This document shows positions 25,501-34,016 of a stretch of 64,000 nt of DNA, piece by piece. Location of the stretch: the NCBI GenBank assembly GCA_037783415.1, contig JAZGTN010000017.1, positions 1,494,501 through 1,558,500 of the forward strand, written 5' to 3'. Under the pieces are notes generated by a model. The model was not told the DNA's origin. It saw only the letters and a program-made list of their open reading frames with translations, and did not search any database. This stretch comes from Leptasterias polaris (Eukaryota; Echinodermata; Asteroidea; Forcipulatida; Asteriidae). Numbering within the stretch: position 1 is the stretch's first letter; every line of letters begins with the position of its first letter. Both the position numbers and the translations under genes were made by a program.

Positions 25501-28500
25501 ACAAAGCAAGACAAACCGTAAGGGCAAAACTAAATTACAAAACAACCGTAATGTGATGGCCAGGATCAACAAAAGTATAATAAAACACTGTAGCTCGAAA
25601 GCCTGTTAATCCAGTCACATAGGGAGGCACAAACACTATATAAATACTCTCTTTGGAAAAATAAAAATAATTTAGAATAAATATATATAATCTGCATACA
25701 CAAAGCACAACTTAAAATAACAAAAACAAATTTGATACAAAAAGAGGTTAACCTTTACAACAAGAGCATGGCAAAAACAAACACTTGAAATAAGACAAGC
25801 AAATAAGAAAAAAGAAAAAAAAAGAAAAAAAATTAAAAAATTAAATTAAAAATATAGATATAAAGTATTAATAAATAAATGAATAAATAAATAAATAAGT
25901 ACATGTAAAAAAGAAATAAAGCAATAAATAATGCAATAATGGATGGATAAACAAATAAATAGGATAATAAATAAATGAAAACAAATTGATAAAATAATAA
26001 CACTACAGAGCCTTTAAAGACAATGTAGTTTTAAAGGTAGGGTATACTTTGGGTAATTGTTGAAGACCAGTATTCTCACTTGGTATACCTTCCCTTAAAT
26101 AAGGCAAACTGCCTTGCCCTAATAAAGGATCAGGCCTGCTATATTGTAGGCTAATGAGTTTGTTTTGTTATGTCTCCTGCTTTAGTTTTGCATTGCGGAG
26201 CACGAAAAGAGCATGAAAGAAGCCTTTGCCTTTCAAAACAGTAAAGAAGTCAAGTGCTGTATATGCTTCGAGCTCATCCTGGAGAAAATGCCGGCCAAGG
26301 AACGAAAGTTCGGCCTACTATCGAACTGTAACCACGCATACTGTCTGTCATGTATACGCAAGTGGCGCAGTGCCAAACAGTACGAGAAGAAAGTTGTCAG
26401 GTAGGTCAACATAGGCTACTTCTCAAATGCTCGGTGCGGGCGTGTTAGCCTTGGAATGAGATGCATGCTGGTCTTGCTAGCTGACCAAACGTTGTTAATA
26501 GCTAGACCAGCATGTACCTCATTTCACGGCTAATATGAGCGTACCAAGTATTTTCAAATTAGTCCATGGGCTGTTGTCATTTCTGCTCGAACATAAAATT
26601 ACTCTTCCAAAAATCCAGTATTTGCTATTCACCATTCAATATCAACCACTGTGGTTTTGACCAATCGGAGTACATAAAGTCTCTGAGGTATTTATCAATG
26701 CTAGATAAACTATGCCAGCCTACAATATATCATATGGTGAATTCTGCTACATGTAAATATTTTAGGGTGTCATGGCCGAGTGGTTTAGAGCATCGAATTC
26801 AAGTTCTGGTGGTTAAGTCATCGGAATGAGGTTCGAATCCCGGTCATGACAGTTGTGTCCTTGAGGAAAAAGGTTTACTATAATTGCTTCTCTTCACCCA
26901 GGAGTATAAACGGGTACCTGTGAGGGTAGAGGTTGATATTGTGTATGAAAAAGCTTTGGAGCGCCACGGCAGCTCGGGCTGTATACACCCCTGGGAGCCG
27001 AGAAAGATTAAAGGAATGTTATTGGCCCAATGACCAGGGCACTAATGTAAAGCGCGTTACGTTATTGTAAAATGCGCTATATAAGAACTAGTTGATATTA
27101 TTATTATTATTATTATTATTACACACATGTACACAGTTAGTACGGAATTGTTCCACCATACACAACCCATGCAGTTGATTGGTTTCAAATGGTTGGTCAA
27201 CTCCCTGCCCAAGAGTAGGTGGGTTAAGACAGTGTCAATTCCTGGGAGATTAAAAAGAAAAATGTAACAACAATGATTCAATTGTATAATTTGTAACGCC
27301 ATTCTCATGATAATATTTCCTGTGACATTAACCTGTGATTTTATTTCTTACCGACAGAGCATGCCCAACTTGCCGAATACCTTCGCCATTTGTCATTCCC
27401 AGTGATTTCTGGGTTGATGAACCAGAGGAAAAGAAGAGGGTATTGGAGAGGTACAAACAAGCCTTAAGGTGAGACAGGGATGAGATTCTTCCGCCATTTG
27501 GCGGAATTCCGACTTTCAGACTTTGAAAAACCGTCTTTTCTTTTCAGTTCCGACAATTAAAAATCTCTGACTTTGGCAAATTGACTTTTGAAACTTTCAC
27601 TTTCCAACATTTTAATATGAAGTTTTGAAGATTTTGAAATGAAATAAACGGTTTTTGATAATGATTATCGTTGTTTTGTGGACGTCTTTCTCAAATGTTG
27701 TAATAATAATGCCTTGCGTACGTCATGTACGTGCACGCTGTCTCTCTCAGCTCTCTCTGCACGCGGCACGTGCACGGCCGGCCGTCGGTAGCTTGGCTAG
27801 ACTCCAACTCAATACACGTTCACGAGCCAAGTAAAACATAGCTGCACTGTTTCGCGCAGGCCCATGGATTCTGGACTTTACACAGCCTTGAATTAAGGCT
27901 AAAAATATCGACAACTTTTGCCGATGGAGGGACTTGCGTGTGATCGATGCATGGCAAAGTTTATTGGGTTTTCCAAATGTGCGTCGTCGAGCACCTATCG
28001 CTGAATCACGAAGATGTCAGTGAAAAAGAAGCTATACAGAACCAATCTTCAAATCACGAATCTATAGACATTTGTGTCGAAGAAATTACCAATATTTAGG
28101 CAGAAATTAGGCATTAAGATTTCAAAACACGCGATTTTCGTTTTTGGGGTTTTTGGGTTTTTTTTTTTTCCCTGATTCGAAAACTGTGTGCATGCGTACG
28201 TGCGGGCTAGTGCAAAAAAAAATTACGGTCAGCGAGTGATGTTCAATTTTCCGACTTTTTAATTTTTTCATAATCTCATCCCTGGTGAGATGATTGGTTT
28301 TTCTTTTTTACAGGAGGGAACTTGGGAGAATTTAATTTTTTCTCATTTTGTTTAGATAGAGGTGTCTTAAATTTGATCTGTACTTGTTTTGATATTTTTG
28401 TTTTTATTCTGTATGCTTTCCCGGCCAACTTAAACAAAAATTCATTCAATTTAAAATCCGGTTCATTCAATTTTGTTGATTCAAATTCACCAGTTAAAGG

Positions 28501-30827
28501 TATTATACAGGATTGGTAGAGCTAACAAAACAGTCGCAAACAAAGTTCATGTCCTTCAGATGGGACGTAAAGCCGTTGGTCCCGTGCGTTGTGAATGCAC
28601 GTAAAAGAACCCAGTGCACTTATCGAAAAGAGAAGGGGTTCGCCCCGGTGTTCCTGGTTGTGGCTGCTTAATGCGCCGTAGCACCTTGTAAACCCTTATA
28701 AGGTGCTAAATAATTGGGTCTCCGATTTTCATCACTGCAATAACCTATCTTTCTGAAAGTATGTATATACTCAGCGCCTTGAGTACCTTGTTTGGTAGAT
28801 ACGTGCGCTATATAAGACTTCGATATTATTATGTTTTGTGTGATTAACCATATACATGAAATAACAAACCTGTGAAAATTTCAGCTCAATTAGTCATCGA
28901 GGTCACAAGAAAATAGTGAAAAGAGACCTTATGTGTTTTCTGTTTTTCAAACATCGAGTTTATTATCGCGCGTGATAAAAACTATTGTTTTACTCATTTC
29001 TCAGAAACGATAGCATTTTAGGCAGAAATATTTTAAGGAACCCTTTCTACCATTACTTACTTTAAATCATGTAAGTTATGTGTGAATCTGTGAACATTTG
29101 TGTTTTTCGATCTTACCAATAGTGTACAGGGGCCTTTAAGCATTCACTGGTCAAATAAGATCATTCAAATTCATTAGGTCGCAAAGATCATTTAATTTCG
29201 CAAAAGCCAACTGCAGCAAGAGGCTTGTCAACTATTCAGTTTCATCTGTGTTGTAAATAGGCAGTAGGAATTCAACTGAAGAATTGTGAAAATGTTAACT
29301 TGAATGTCTATGAAGAAGAATGTGTGAAACGAACCTGAATGAGAAGAACAAAATCATGTGTGCATGAAAACAAAATTAGAAAATCGAATTAGTTGTTGCA
29401 AACTACTTACCAACGAAAAAAACCTGTGGTATAATTGCAAACAATAGTTACCGTAATGGCCTGACGTTTCGACCCTAGCAGAGTCTTTCTCGAAGGCTAA
29501 ATGAAATTGAATGCAATAGCAGCTGAAAGGAAATCCTAGTTTGAATGAATTAGGGAAACATGTTTGAAGTTCAATGCTTGTTAATGAATTTTTTATTTAT
29601 TTTCGCTGAAATTGGCCGGGAAAACCTATACTAATGTGTACTGATCAATGTGCTTTTTTATGTGTTCTTGCTTCTTCGGCTGTATTATTGTGTAAATAGT
29701 GGCCCCTGCTTTATGTAAACATTTTTGCTGTTTTTAAATTTATTTTTAAATGAATTTGGTCCAGGTTTTTATTGTTTAATATTTTTCCCAATCCATCTTT
29801 TACTCTGTTGGTTTACTTTGTGAATTTGATTTTGTTTTGTTTCTGAATTTGTTTTGAGTTTCCAGTGTAATTGTTTGCTGATTAAAATTGTTTGAAATCT
29901 CCATTTGTTAAATAATCATAATTTGTTTCAGTCTTGCTTTTAAATTTGTATTTTCTGTAAAGTGCTCTGAGTGTCTGTTAGGCTTATTCAGAGCTATATT
30001 AATTGTTATTTATTTATTATTATTTATTTGACCAAGACAAACAAAACAAAATTACAATATTGTCTTTGTTATTATTTCATTATTATTTGCTTACCTATCT
30101 GCTTAGCATGTGACTTTTAAATATTTCTTTAGCCAGTTTTTCACATCATCGTATGAAAATTTGTCATGTTGTTTTTGACTATAGTTTAAGAATGATTAAT
30201 GTTCATTAAGTAAGTTGTCTTGCTATGGACCAAATGCGCTTTACAAGAATGATTTATTATTAGTATTATTTCACTTGTAAAGTTTTCATTTATTATTTTT
30301 CAACCTGCAGTAAAAAAGAATGTAAGTATTTCAAACATGGTTCCGGAAGTTGTCCGTTTGGTGCAGAGTGCTTCTATCTCCATGCCTACCCAGACGGTAC
30401 CAAGGAGGATCGCTCCAAAGCACGTCACTATGGTAACGGGGACGGCAAGATCAAAGCCTACAGAGCTCTGTCGTTGTGGGACTTTTTTGAGGAACGAGAG
30501 AATCGGTTCATGGACTGGGACAGCGACGACGATGACGACTGGTTCCTGTACTATGATTGGTCAGAAGATTTTGACTTTAGTGATATCGAGGATCATGGAC
30601 TGTGGAGTGACTATTTTGAGTTCTTTGGGTCGAGCGAGAGCTCAGACTACAGCGACGAGGAGGTTGTTGTAGTGGGGGAGAGTGGGCGTACTGCCCCCTC
30701 GCCGAGTGTCAATAGAGCTACTGGAGTGATGCATGGAGCAACGGCCGCTGTGCCTTCTAGGGCATCGACAGATACAGAAGAGGAGGAGAATGAATCAGGT
30801 AGGAGGGAGATTTTATATGAGGCCTAA
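16492..30827 (+). CDS. MKRN1: Makorin RING/CCCH E3 ubiquitin ligase (whole gene span, seven exons)
   Basis: Joining exons 16492-16550, 20369-20494, 21162-21418, 22768-23039, 26186-26400, 27358-27468 and 30311-30827 gives 519 codons including TAA, with every intron bounded by GT/AG and all phases consistent. Order of domains: CCCH1 (C19-H37), CCCH2 (C47-H65), CCCH3 (C195-H213), a makorin-type Cys/His motif starting CDMC (217-220), a C3HC4 RING (about 262-315) and CCCH4 (C351-H371), then an acidic Asp/Glu/Ser tail. This is the diagnostic makorin architecture. Family members are RNA-binding E3 ligases transferring ubiquitin from an E2 through the RING. The length is near that of vertebrate MKRN1. 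Assignment to MKRN1 rather than another makorin paralogue is by overall layout only. The stop at 30827 may be bypassed by splicing at 30799 (see the alternative last exon). Confidence 0.93.
16990..18558. mobile_element. Foldback-like element with tandem-repeat inverted ends (makorin intron 1)
   Basis: The left end, actatataccgg, is followed by about nine copies of a 10-11-bp unit ccggaaaaca (variants with 'ctac' and 'catg') to about 17097. The right end, 18409-18558, carries the reverse complement, ttttccggtgttttccggta, in an array of about thirteen units and finishes ccggtatatagt. The two arrays are therefore inverted copies bounding a 1.3-kb centre. The centre has a poly-C run (about 17588-17613), a small ATT microsatellite and no recognisable transposase. 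Small array-containing ORFs on both strands are artefacts of the repeat. Confidence 0.7.
18574..18642. repeat. Two adjacent short palindromes
   Basis: catggaggtaga/tctacctccatg forms a hairpin at 18574-18604. ccatggaggta/tacctccatgg forms another at 18616-18642. Both share the same 'tggaggtag' arm and lie immediately right of the foldback-like element. Confidence 0.75.
18811..19440 (+). mobile_element. tRNA-Leu-derived SINE interrupted by a second insertion
   Basis: The tRNA head (gactgagtggccgcg ... agagcaccgaact) at 18811-18845 stops in the anticodon arm and resumes at 19031 with aagctctggtgtttctgatc. Between them, 18846-19030 is an insert ending 'ggcgctttacaagttttaattattattatt', itself a SINE/LINE-type tail. 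The body then runs through 'gggacgtaaagccgttggtc' and ends 'gcgctatataagaagcc' and an ATT microsatellite. Confidence 0.75.
20369..20494 (+). CDS. MKRN1: Makorin exon 2: CCCH1 and most of CCCH2
   Basis: Acceptor ctcag at 20368 and donor AG|GTACAA. It encodes YFIHGVCRAGDNCRYAH, completing CCCH1 (spacing C-x7-C-x5-C-x3-H), then CKFYLGGNCRFGTTC, the first three ligands of CCCH2. Phase 2 in and out. Confidence 0.95.
21162..21418 (+). CDS. MKRN1: Makorin exon 3: end of CCCH2 and basic linker
   Basis: Opens with RFDH, whose His65 is the last ligand of CCCH2, followed by a Lys/Gln/Ser-rich linker (a Gln run, then Lys- and Ser-rich sequence) and MEDLIGAAEFVPGQPY, which resembles the aromatic/acidic stretch before CCCH3 in other makorins. 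Donor TCAG|GTAGGT, phase 1. Confidence 0.92.
21730..21975 (+). mobile_element. SINE-like repeat with a decayed tRNA-like head
   Basis: A B-box-like 'gtgggtttgaatcttacc' is followed by 'aatatgcctgtgg' and 'cacacatcgctgtatg'. The same order recurs at 24527-24680 (gtaggttcgaatcccacc, aatatgcctgtgg, cacacatcagtgtatg), showing a shared family. Confidence 0.55.
22266..22412. mobile_element. Small MITE in makorin intron 3
   Basis: ggggtcgatttcacaaag at the left pairs with ctttgtgaaatcgagccc at the right. The internal parts 'agattcatcttaag' and 'gatcaatcttaac' also pair. Confidence 0.75.
22768..23039 (+). CDS. MKRN1: Makorin exon 4: CCCH3 and makorin Cys/His motif
   Basis: Acceptor ccaacag. A Cys/Ser/Thr-rich spacer is followed by LLCPFALKGTCRFGENCKYM and His213 (CCCH3), then GDVCDMCGSACL, the start of the Cys/His motif found only in makorins. 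Donor GAG|GTATGT, phase 0. Confidence 0.95.
23115..23740. mobile_element. Fold-back element with long inverted arms (makorin intron 4)
   Basis: gttaaagaggaagggaagtg at the left is mirrored by cacttcccttcctctttaac at the right. Further pairs follow inward: 'tcctcatgtgagtg'/'ctcacatgagga', 'acccttccagtgcaaaa'/'tttgcactaggcgggta', 'aaaacatctgatgacat'/'atgtcaccagatgtttt', 'tttttgtacggggatgt'/'acatcccccatacaaaaa'. Most of the 620 bp is therefore two arms of some 250 bp around a short loop. Confidence 0.85.
24527..24690 (+). mobile_element. Second copy of the SINE-like repeat of makorin introns
   Basis: Shares the B-box-like region and body described for 21730-21975 and ends near 'tattctttagccctggagca'. 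The 5' head is shorter. Confidence 0.55.
24767..24963. mobile_element. MITE of the 'tttcatagagctgctta' family
   Basis: gggcccaatttcataaagcc at the left and gctttatgaaattgggccc at the right. The inner 'agcacaaaaacttgctaagc' pairs with 'gattttgtgcttagcaaag'. Confidence 0.8.
25022..25405. mobile_element. MITE related to 58550-58945
   Basis: Shared phrases in order: 'aaggcaaagtatacc', 'gtacaataaaact', 'ggtcgcatttttgcgatatc', 'caggaagaataatccc', 'cagattcaaattttgaggca', 'ttatactatcaaaagctgct', 'attaccaaatgtat'. It is the same family in the same order as the copy in the TBK1 intron. Confidence 0.75.
25400..26020 (+). repeat. A-rich low-complexity tract in makorin intron 4
   Basis: It begins with four 'attctt' units and passes through long A-rich sequence into an (aaataaataa)-type tract (about 25870-25995). 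No coding signal. Confidence 0.7.
26186..26400 (+). CDS. MKRN1: Makorin exon 5: RING finger core
   Basis: Acceptor gctttag. Encodes FCIAEHEKSMKEAF, then the RING: CCICFEL, FGLLSNCNHAYCLSCIRKWR and SAKQYEKKVV. Zinc ligands C262, C265, the Cys/His cluster in SNCNHAYCLSC and the downstream pair in exon 6 complete a C3HC4 pattern. Donor AG|GTAGGT, phase 2. Confidence 0.97.
26445..26533. repeat. 89-bp hairpin next to the makorin RING exon
   Basis: ttagccttggaatgagatgc and atgctggtcttgctagct at the left pair with tagctagaccagcatgtacc and tcatttcacggctaa at the right. It begins 45 bp after the exon 5 donor. It may be a tiny MITE. Confidence 0.75.
26766..27121 (+). mobile_element. tRNA-Leu-derived SINE
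   Basis: The head gtgtcatggccgagtggttt with a B box 'ggttcgaatcccggtcatga' is followed by 'gtgtccttgag', 'aattgcttctcttcacccag' and 'ccaatgaccagggcac', a 3' end 'gcgctatataagaactagtt' and an ATT microsatellite. It is nearly colinear with the copy at 54811-55156. Confidence 0.9.
27358..27468 (+). CDS. MKRN1: Makorin exon 6: last RING ligands
   Basis: Begins RACPTCRIPSPFVIPSDFWV, giving the last two RING cysteines (312 and 315) and the conserved hydrophobic stretch after them, then a basic helix-like segment EEKKRVLERYKQAL. Its donor, AAG|GTGAGA, is followed seven bases into the intron by a TIR transposon. Confidence 0.95.
27475..28284. mobile_element. 810-bp TIR element inserted at the makorin exon 6 splice donor
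   Basis: The left end cagggatgagatt and the right end aatctcatccctg are perfect inverted repeats. The six bases left of the element, gtgaga, recur immediately to its right, as expected of a target-site duplication. The left copy is part of the exon 6 donor (AAG|GTGAGA). The interior includes a G+C-rich stretch (27720-27850) and no intact transposase. Confidence 0.85.
28551..28835 (+). mobile_element. 5'-truncated tRNA-Leu SINE
   Basis: Begins within the body at gggacgtaaagccgttggtc, continues 'aacccagtgcacttatcgaa' and ends 'gtgcgctatataagacttcg' plus a short ATT tract. The tRNA head is absent. Confidence 0.85.
28842..29140. mobile_element. Diverged MITE related to 4114-4490
   Basis: Shares 'aataacaaacctgtgaaaat' and 'gtcgaggt'/'tcatcgaggtcacaagaaaa'-type sequence with the copy at 4114, and ends 'ggggcctttaag'. 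The left end is lost. Confidence 0.55.
30311..30827 (+). CDS. MKRN1: Makorin exon 7: CCCH4 and acidic tail
   Basis: Opens SKKECKYFKHGSGSCPFGAE and continues CFYLHAYPDG: CCCH4 with spacing C-x9-C-x5-C-x3-H. The following RALSLWDFFEERENRF segment and the Asp-rich run (DSDDDDDW) are makorin-like. The tail is Ser/Glu-rich and ends at TAA 30825-30827. A consensus-like donor, TCAG|GTAGGA at 30799, lies just before the stop, so the last nine residues may be intronic in some transcripts. Confidence 0.9.
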
Positions 30828-32224
30828 TGAAACAATATTTATGTTTCCTGTAACCCGACCGAACGCTCAAAAACCTGCCAACTGTAAAAACTTCTATCAC
30901 TAAGTTAAAAGGATATCATATTTTAGCATGATTCACTGCTGTACCAACACAGATCAAGACTTAATTAAACTTTTTTATTAGTTTCTCCTTGGATAGTGAA
31001 TTTTATTTCTCTGTGTGCATAAATTTAAAAAACATCCTAAAATATTTTTGTTTTTCCTACCTACCAATCCTCTCTCTTTCCTGCATGTTACAAGAAACAA
31101 AAATATTTTTTTAGTAGGCCTGATGCAGATGATTCAAGTGATTCCAATGACTCTGAATCATTGTGATCTTGCATCCAAAATCGACTTTAGTCGACTGTGC
31201 ACTATACCCTGCTTGAGCCCCAATGGCGACTTTAGTCGCCCAATATAATACACAAAAAAACACTCAATGACTCGAGCCTGAGCACAAAGGACATTTGTTA
31301 AAAAGCTGTAGTTTTGTACATGTTCACCTTCCATAGCCAAGCTTACCATCATTGGAAAGAGAAAGATCGGATCATTCCAATGACGGTAAAATAAAAAGGG
31401 GTTATTATGCAATCACTTCAAATTGGAGTGGAAAGATCCGAAATGCCAAACACCATAAGGTTGTGTGCCAAAAGTGTTTGGGTTTACAGAACACACTGAG
31501 GAAACAAAGACCAAGAACTTGAACATTTATTGGCCGATTTCAATGATTTTTAAATTATATGAAAGGAAAATCAATAAGTAAGACAATTTGTATTACTTAT
31601 TATGCTCTAAAATGAAATCTTTAAGGTAATAATACGGTTTTTCAAATCTAACTTTGAACACAGGCTTCCTGTTGTGTGAGAATGTGTGCTTCACGCTTGA
31701 GTGGTCAAAGAACATGGGCCTGAAAGGGTTACCACTTGATTTACCTATTTACCGATTTACCTTATTACCTATGATTTTTCCAAACTGAATTACATCGACG
31801 CAGACATGAGATTTTTTCACTACTTTAATCTAATTTCGTTTAGGTTATTTTTGTACTTATATTCAAGAAAATGTTCCTACTTTTTTCCCAAGAACTAAAT
31901 ACCGTGCCTGGTTGGTATGTTTTGTATGTTTTGGAACAGTTTCAGAACTTCCTCATTCGGTTCGGTCGGTCGGTCATGTCGGTTGACGTATAATTATGGC
32001 CCTCGACATCCCATTGTGAACAAAAATCCTGGTACATTTGGAGCATGAAAATGAAGCTTATGACCTACTGCTGTGAATATTTCTTCAAAGAATGAATTGC
32101 AGCCGTCGAAACATAAAGTGTTGTTTATTTTTAGGTGATAACAGGCCTTGAACTTCACTCTTGGAGGGGCACTGCAATTTTTCTCTGGTAAGGGGTACTC
32201 CTGAGATCTTGTTCAAATAAGGCA

Positions 32225-32536
32225 CTTTCATTGTGTGCTCTCCGTTACCCCGACTTGTTATACCTAATCCTTGTACCACCACTGTGGCAGTCGAGCATTT
32301 TCTCACATTGCACCAGTCTCATGGATCAAGCTTCCCAGCGACATCAGAAACATTCACTCTTTCAACACATTTCAAACTCATATCAAGAAACTTCTGTTTA
32401 CTGCAAATTATTAAAATTCCTGTTTTGGTGTGATGATGTAGAACTTGATACTTTGTAGTATTTTTTCTGTAGTGCCTTGGGTAATCTTTTATTAGAAAGT
32501 GCGCTTTATAAGTTGTTATTATTATTATTATAATTC
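32225..32536 (+). pseudogene. 3' end of a CR1/Rex-like LINE
   Basis: Read from 32294, the frame gives AFSHIAPVSWIKLPSDIRNI, then HSFNTFQTHIKKLLF, the characteristic C-terminus of LINE reverse transcriptases. The 3' tail ends 'gtgcgctttataagttgtta' and an ATT microsatellite. Nothing further 5' is kept. It resembles the tails of the tRNA-Leu SINEs in this window. Confidence 0.7.
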
Positions 32537-32590
32537 TAATAACAAACCACAAGGGAAACTGACTTGGTAAATTTTAAATGATTTGGGGTT

Positions 32591-32645
32591 GAACAAAGAA
32601 AAATTGACTAGAGCGAGATTTGAATCAACAACCTCCGGATTAATT
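32591..32645 (-). mobile_element. Fragment of the tRNA-like inverted-repeat element
   Basis: The 18-bp end gaacaaagaaaaattgac is followed by the T-arm half of the tRNA-like sequence (gactagagcgagatttgaat) up to about the anticodon arm, where the match stops. Confidence 0.75.
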
Positions 32646-32817
32646 GTTATTGTTCTATGAAGAAGCTGTAAATTTGTATGTCAACTTTGCAAAGGGCGCC
32701 ACAGTAAAACCACAGGATACCATGGAAATTGCTGTGGGTGGGTGTTGCGGATTTTCAAAGTATTCATTTCAAGATACATTCTTCTCACTTCTCACTTTTA
32801 AATTTGATTGTCCACAG

Positions 32818-32885
32818 ATCATGCAAGATTGCTAAACCCCGGTGCTGCACACAATCGCCCAAGCAAAGATTGCATATATCTATAA
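32818..32885 (+). CDS. Candidate alternative last exon of makorin
   Basis: A pyrimidine-rich tract ends in tgtccacag at 32817. Spliced to the donor at 30799 (phase 1), it would read DHARLLNPGAAHNRPSKDCI and two more residues before TAA. The phase fits, but the peptide is short and I know of no conserved counterpart. The evidence is splice signals only. Confidence 0.3.
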
Positions 32886-33552
32886 AGAAAACATTAAAAA
32901 AACAGCTGCAGTTTGTGGTGAGATAAACAAAGGAAGAATCCAGATCTGAGCGGAAATGGACTTTCATAGAGCAGTTTGATTATAGACGGTGACCGGGTAA
33001 TGTTAGTTCCATTGATGCTATTGAAGGTTGGGCGCAAGACGAGATGAACCATCTCATATGTATACAGCAAATCTCATGTGAGCGCTTGTAGGGAACAACA
33101 TTTACCCCATAAGATCTGTAGTTGCCTACAATTCTATAATAGGTATGTTGGGGTTTTTTCCGAAGATAAAATGGTTTACTGATTCGATGGTTTGCATTAA
33201 TGCACAGTCGTTTGATGTTAATCGGAGTAGACCTGATGTTGTGTATTTCTTAGTAAACACATTTATACCCTGGCATGTGTGTACCCAATCTCTCTTTTCT
33301 CTGTGGTGCCTGTTGGTATGCTAGATGGAACACTTTTGTTTCCAGCCCTGCACCAGACTAAATGCTAAATCACGCAAGTTATATGCGTTAAATGGAGGTA
33401 CCTCTATGTAGCATGCGGTTGGTTTAGAGATTTATAAAGTACCAGTTAATATAAAGTGCTGCAAAACAGGGTTTATTATGTAGTTGTCTACTTAGAAAGT
33501 ACAAATATAATGGTGTATGGTTATATGGTGGTGAGGTTGTCAGCTAATTTGA

Positions 33553-34016
33553 TACCTGGTCCGTCCACTGATTGGGTACCCATCCTGTCTGGATACCCAT
33601 CTTGTCTGCCGTTGCTAGGATACCTGTCCTGTCTGCTGAAAGGCCAGGATACCCATTATGTCCGCTGATTTGATAACCGTTCTGTCCGCTTATGGGATAC
33701 CCGTCCTGTCTGCTGATCGGATACCAGTCTGTTGGATACCTTTCCTGTATGCTGATTGGATACCTGTCCTGTCTGCTGATTGGATGTGTCCTGTATGTTG
33801 ATTGGATACCTGGTTGGTCCATTGATTGGCTACCCATCCTGTCTGGATACTCATCCTGTCTGTTGTTGTTAGGATACCTTTCCTGTCTGCTGACAGGATA
33901 CCCATCCTGTTCACTGATTTGATACCCGTCCTGTCCGCTTATGGGATACCCGTCCTGTCTGCTGATTGGATATCTGTCCTGTGTGCTAATTGGATACCTG
34001 TCCTGTCCTTGACCCT
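33553..34016. repeat. Minisatellite with ~24-bp unit and ~253-bp higher-order repeat
   Basis: The unit is close to ggatacctgtcctgtctgct then gatt. Many spacings are 24 bp, which keeps frames open on both strands (repeats of QDGYPIS on minus, GYPSCLLI on plus). The block at about 33553-33720 recurs at about 33806-33972 with the same order of unit variants, showing a duplication of a roughly 253-bp block. The open frames are most simply explained by the repeat period. Confidence 0.85.
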
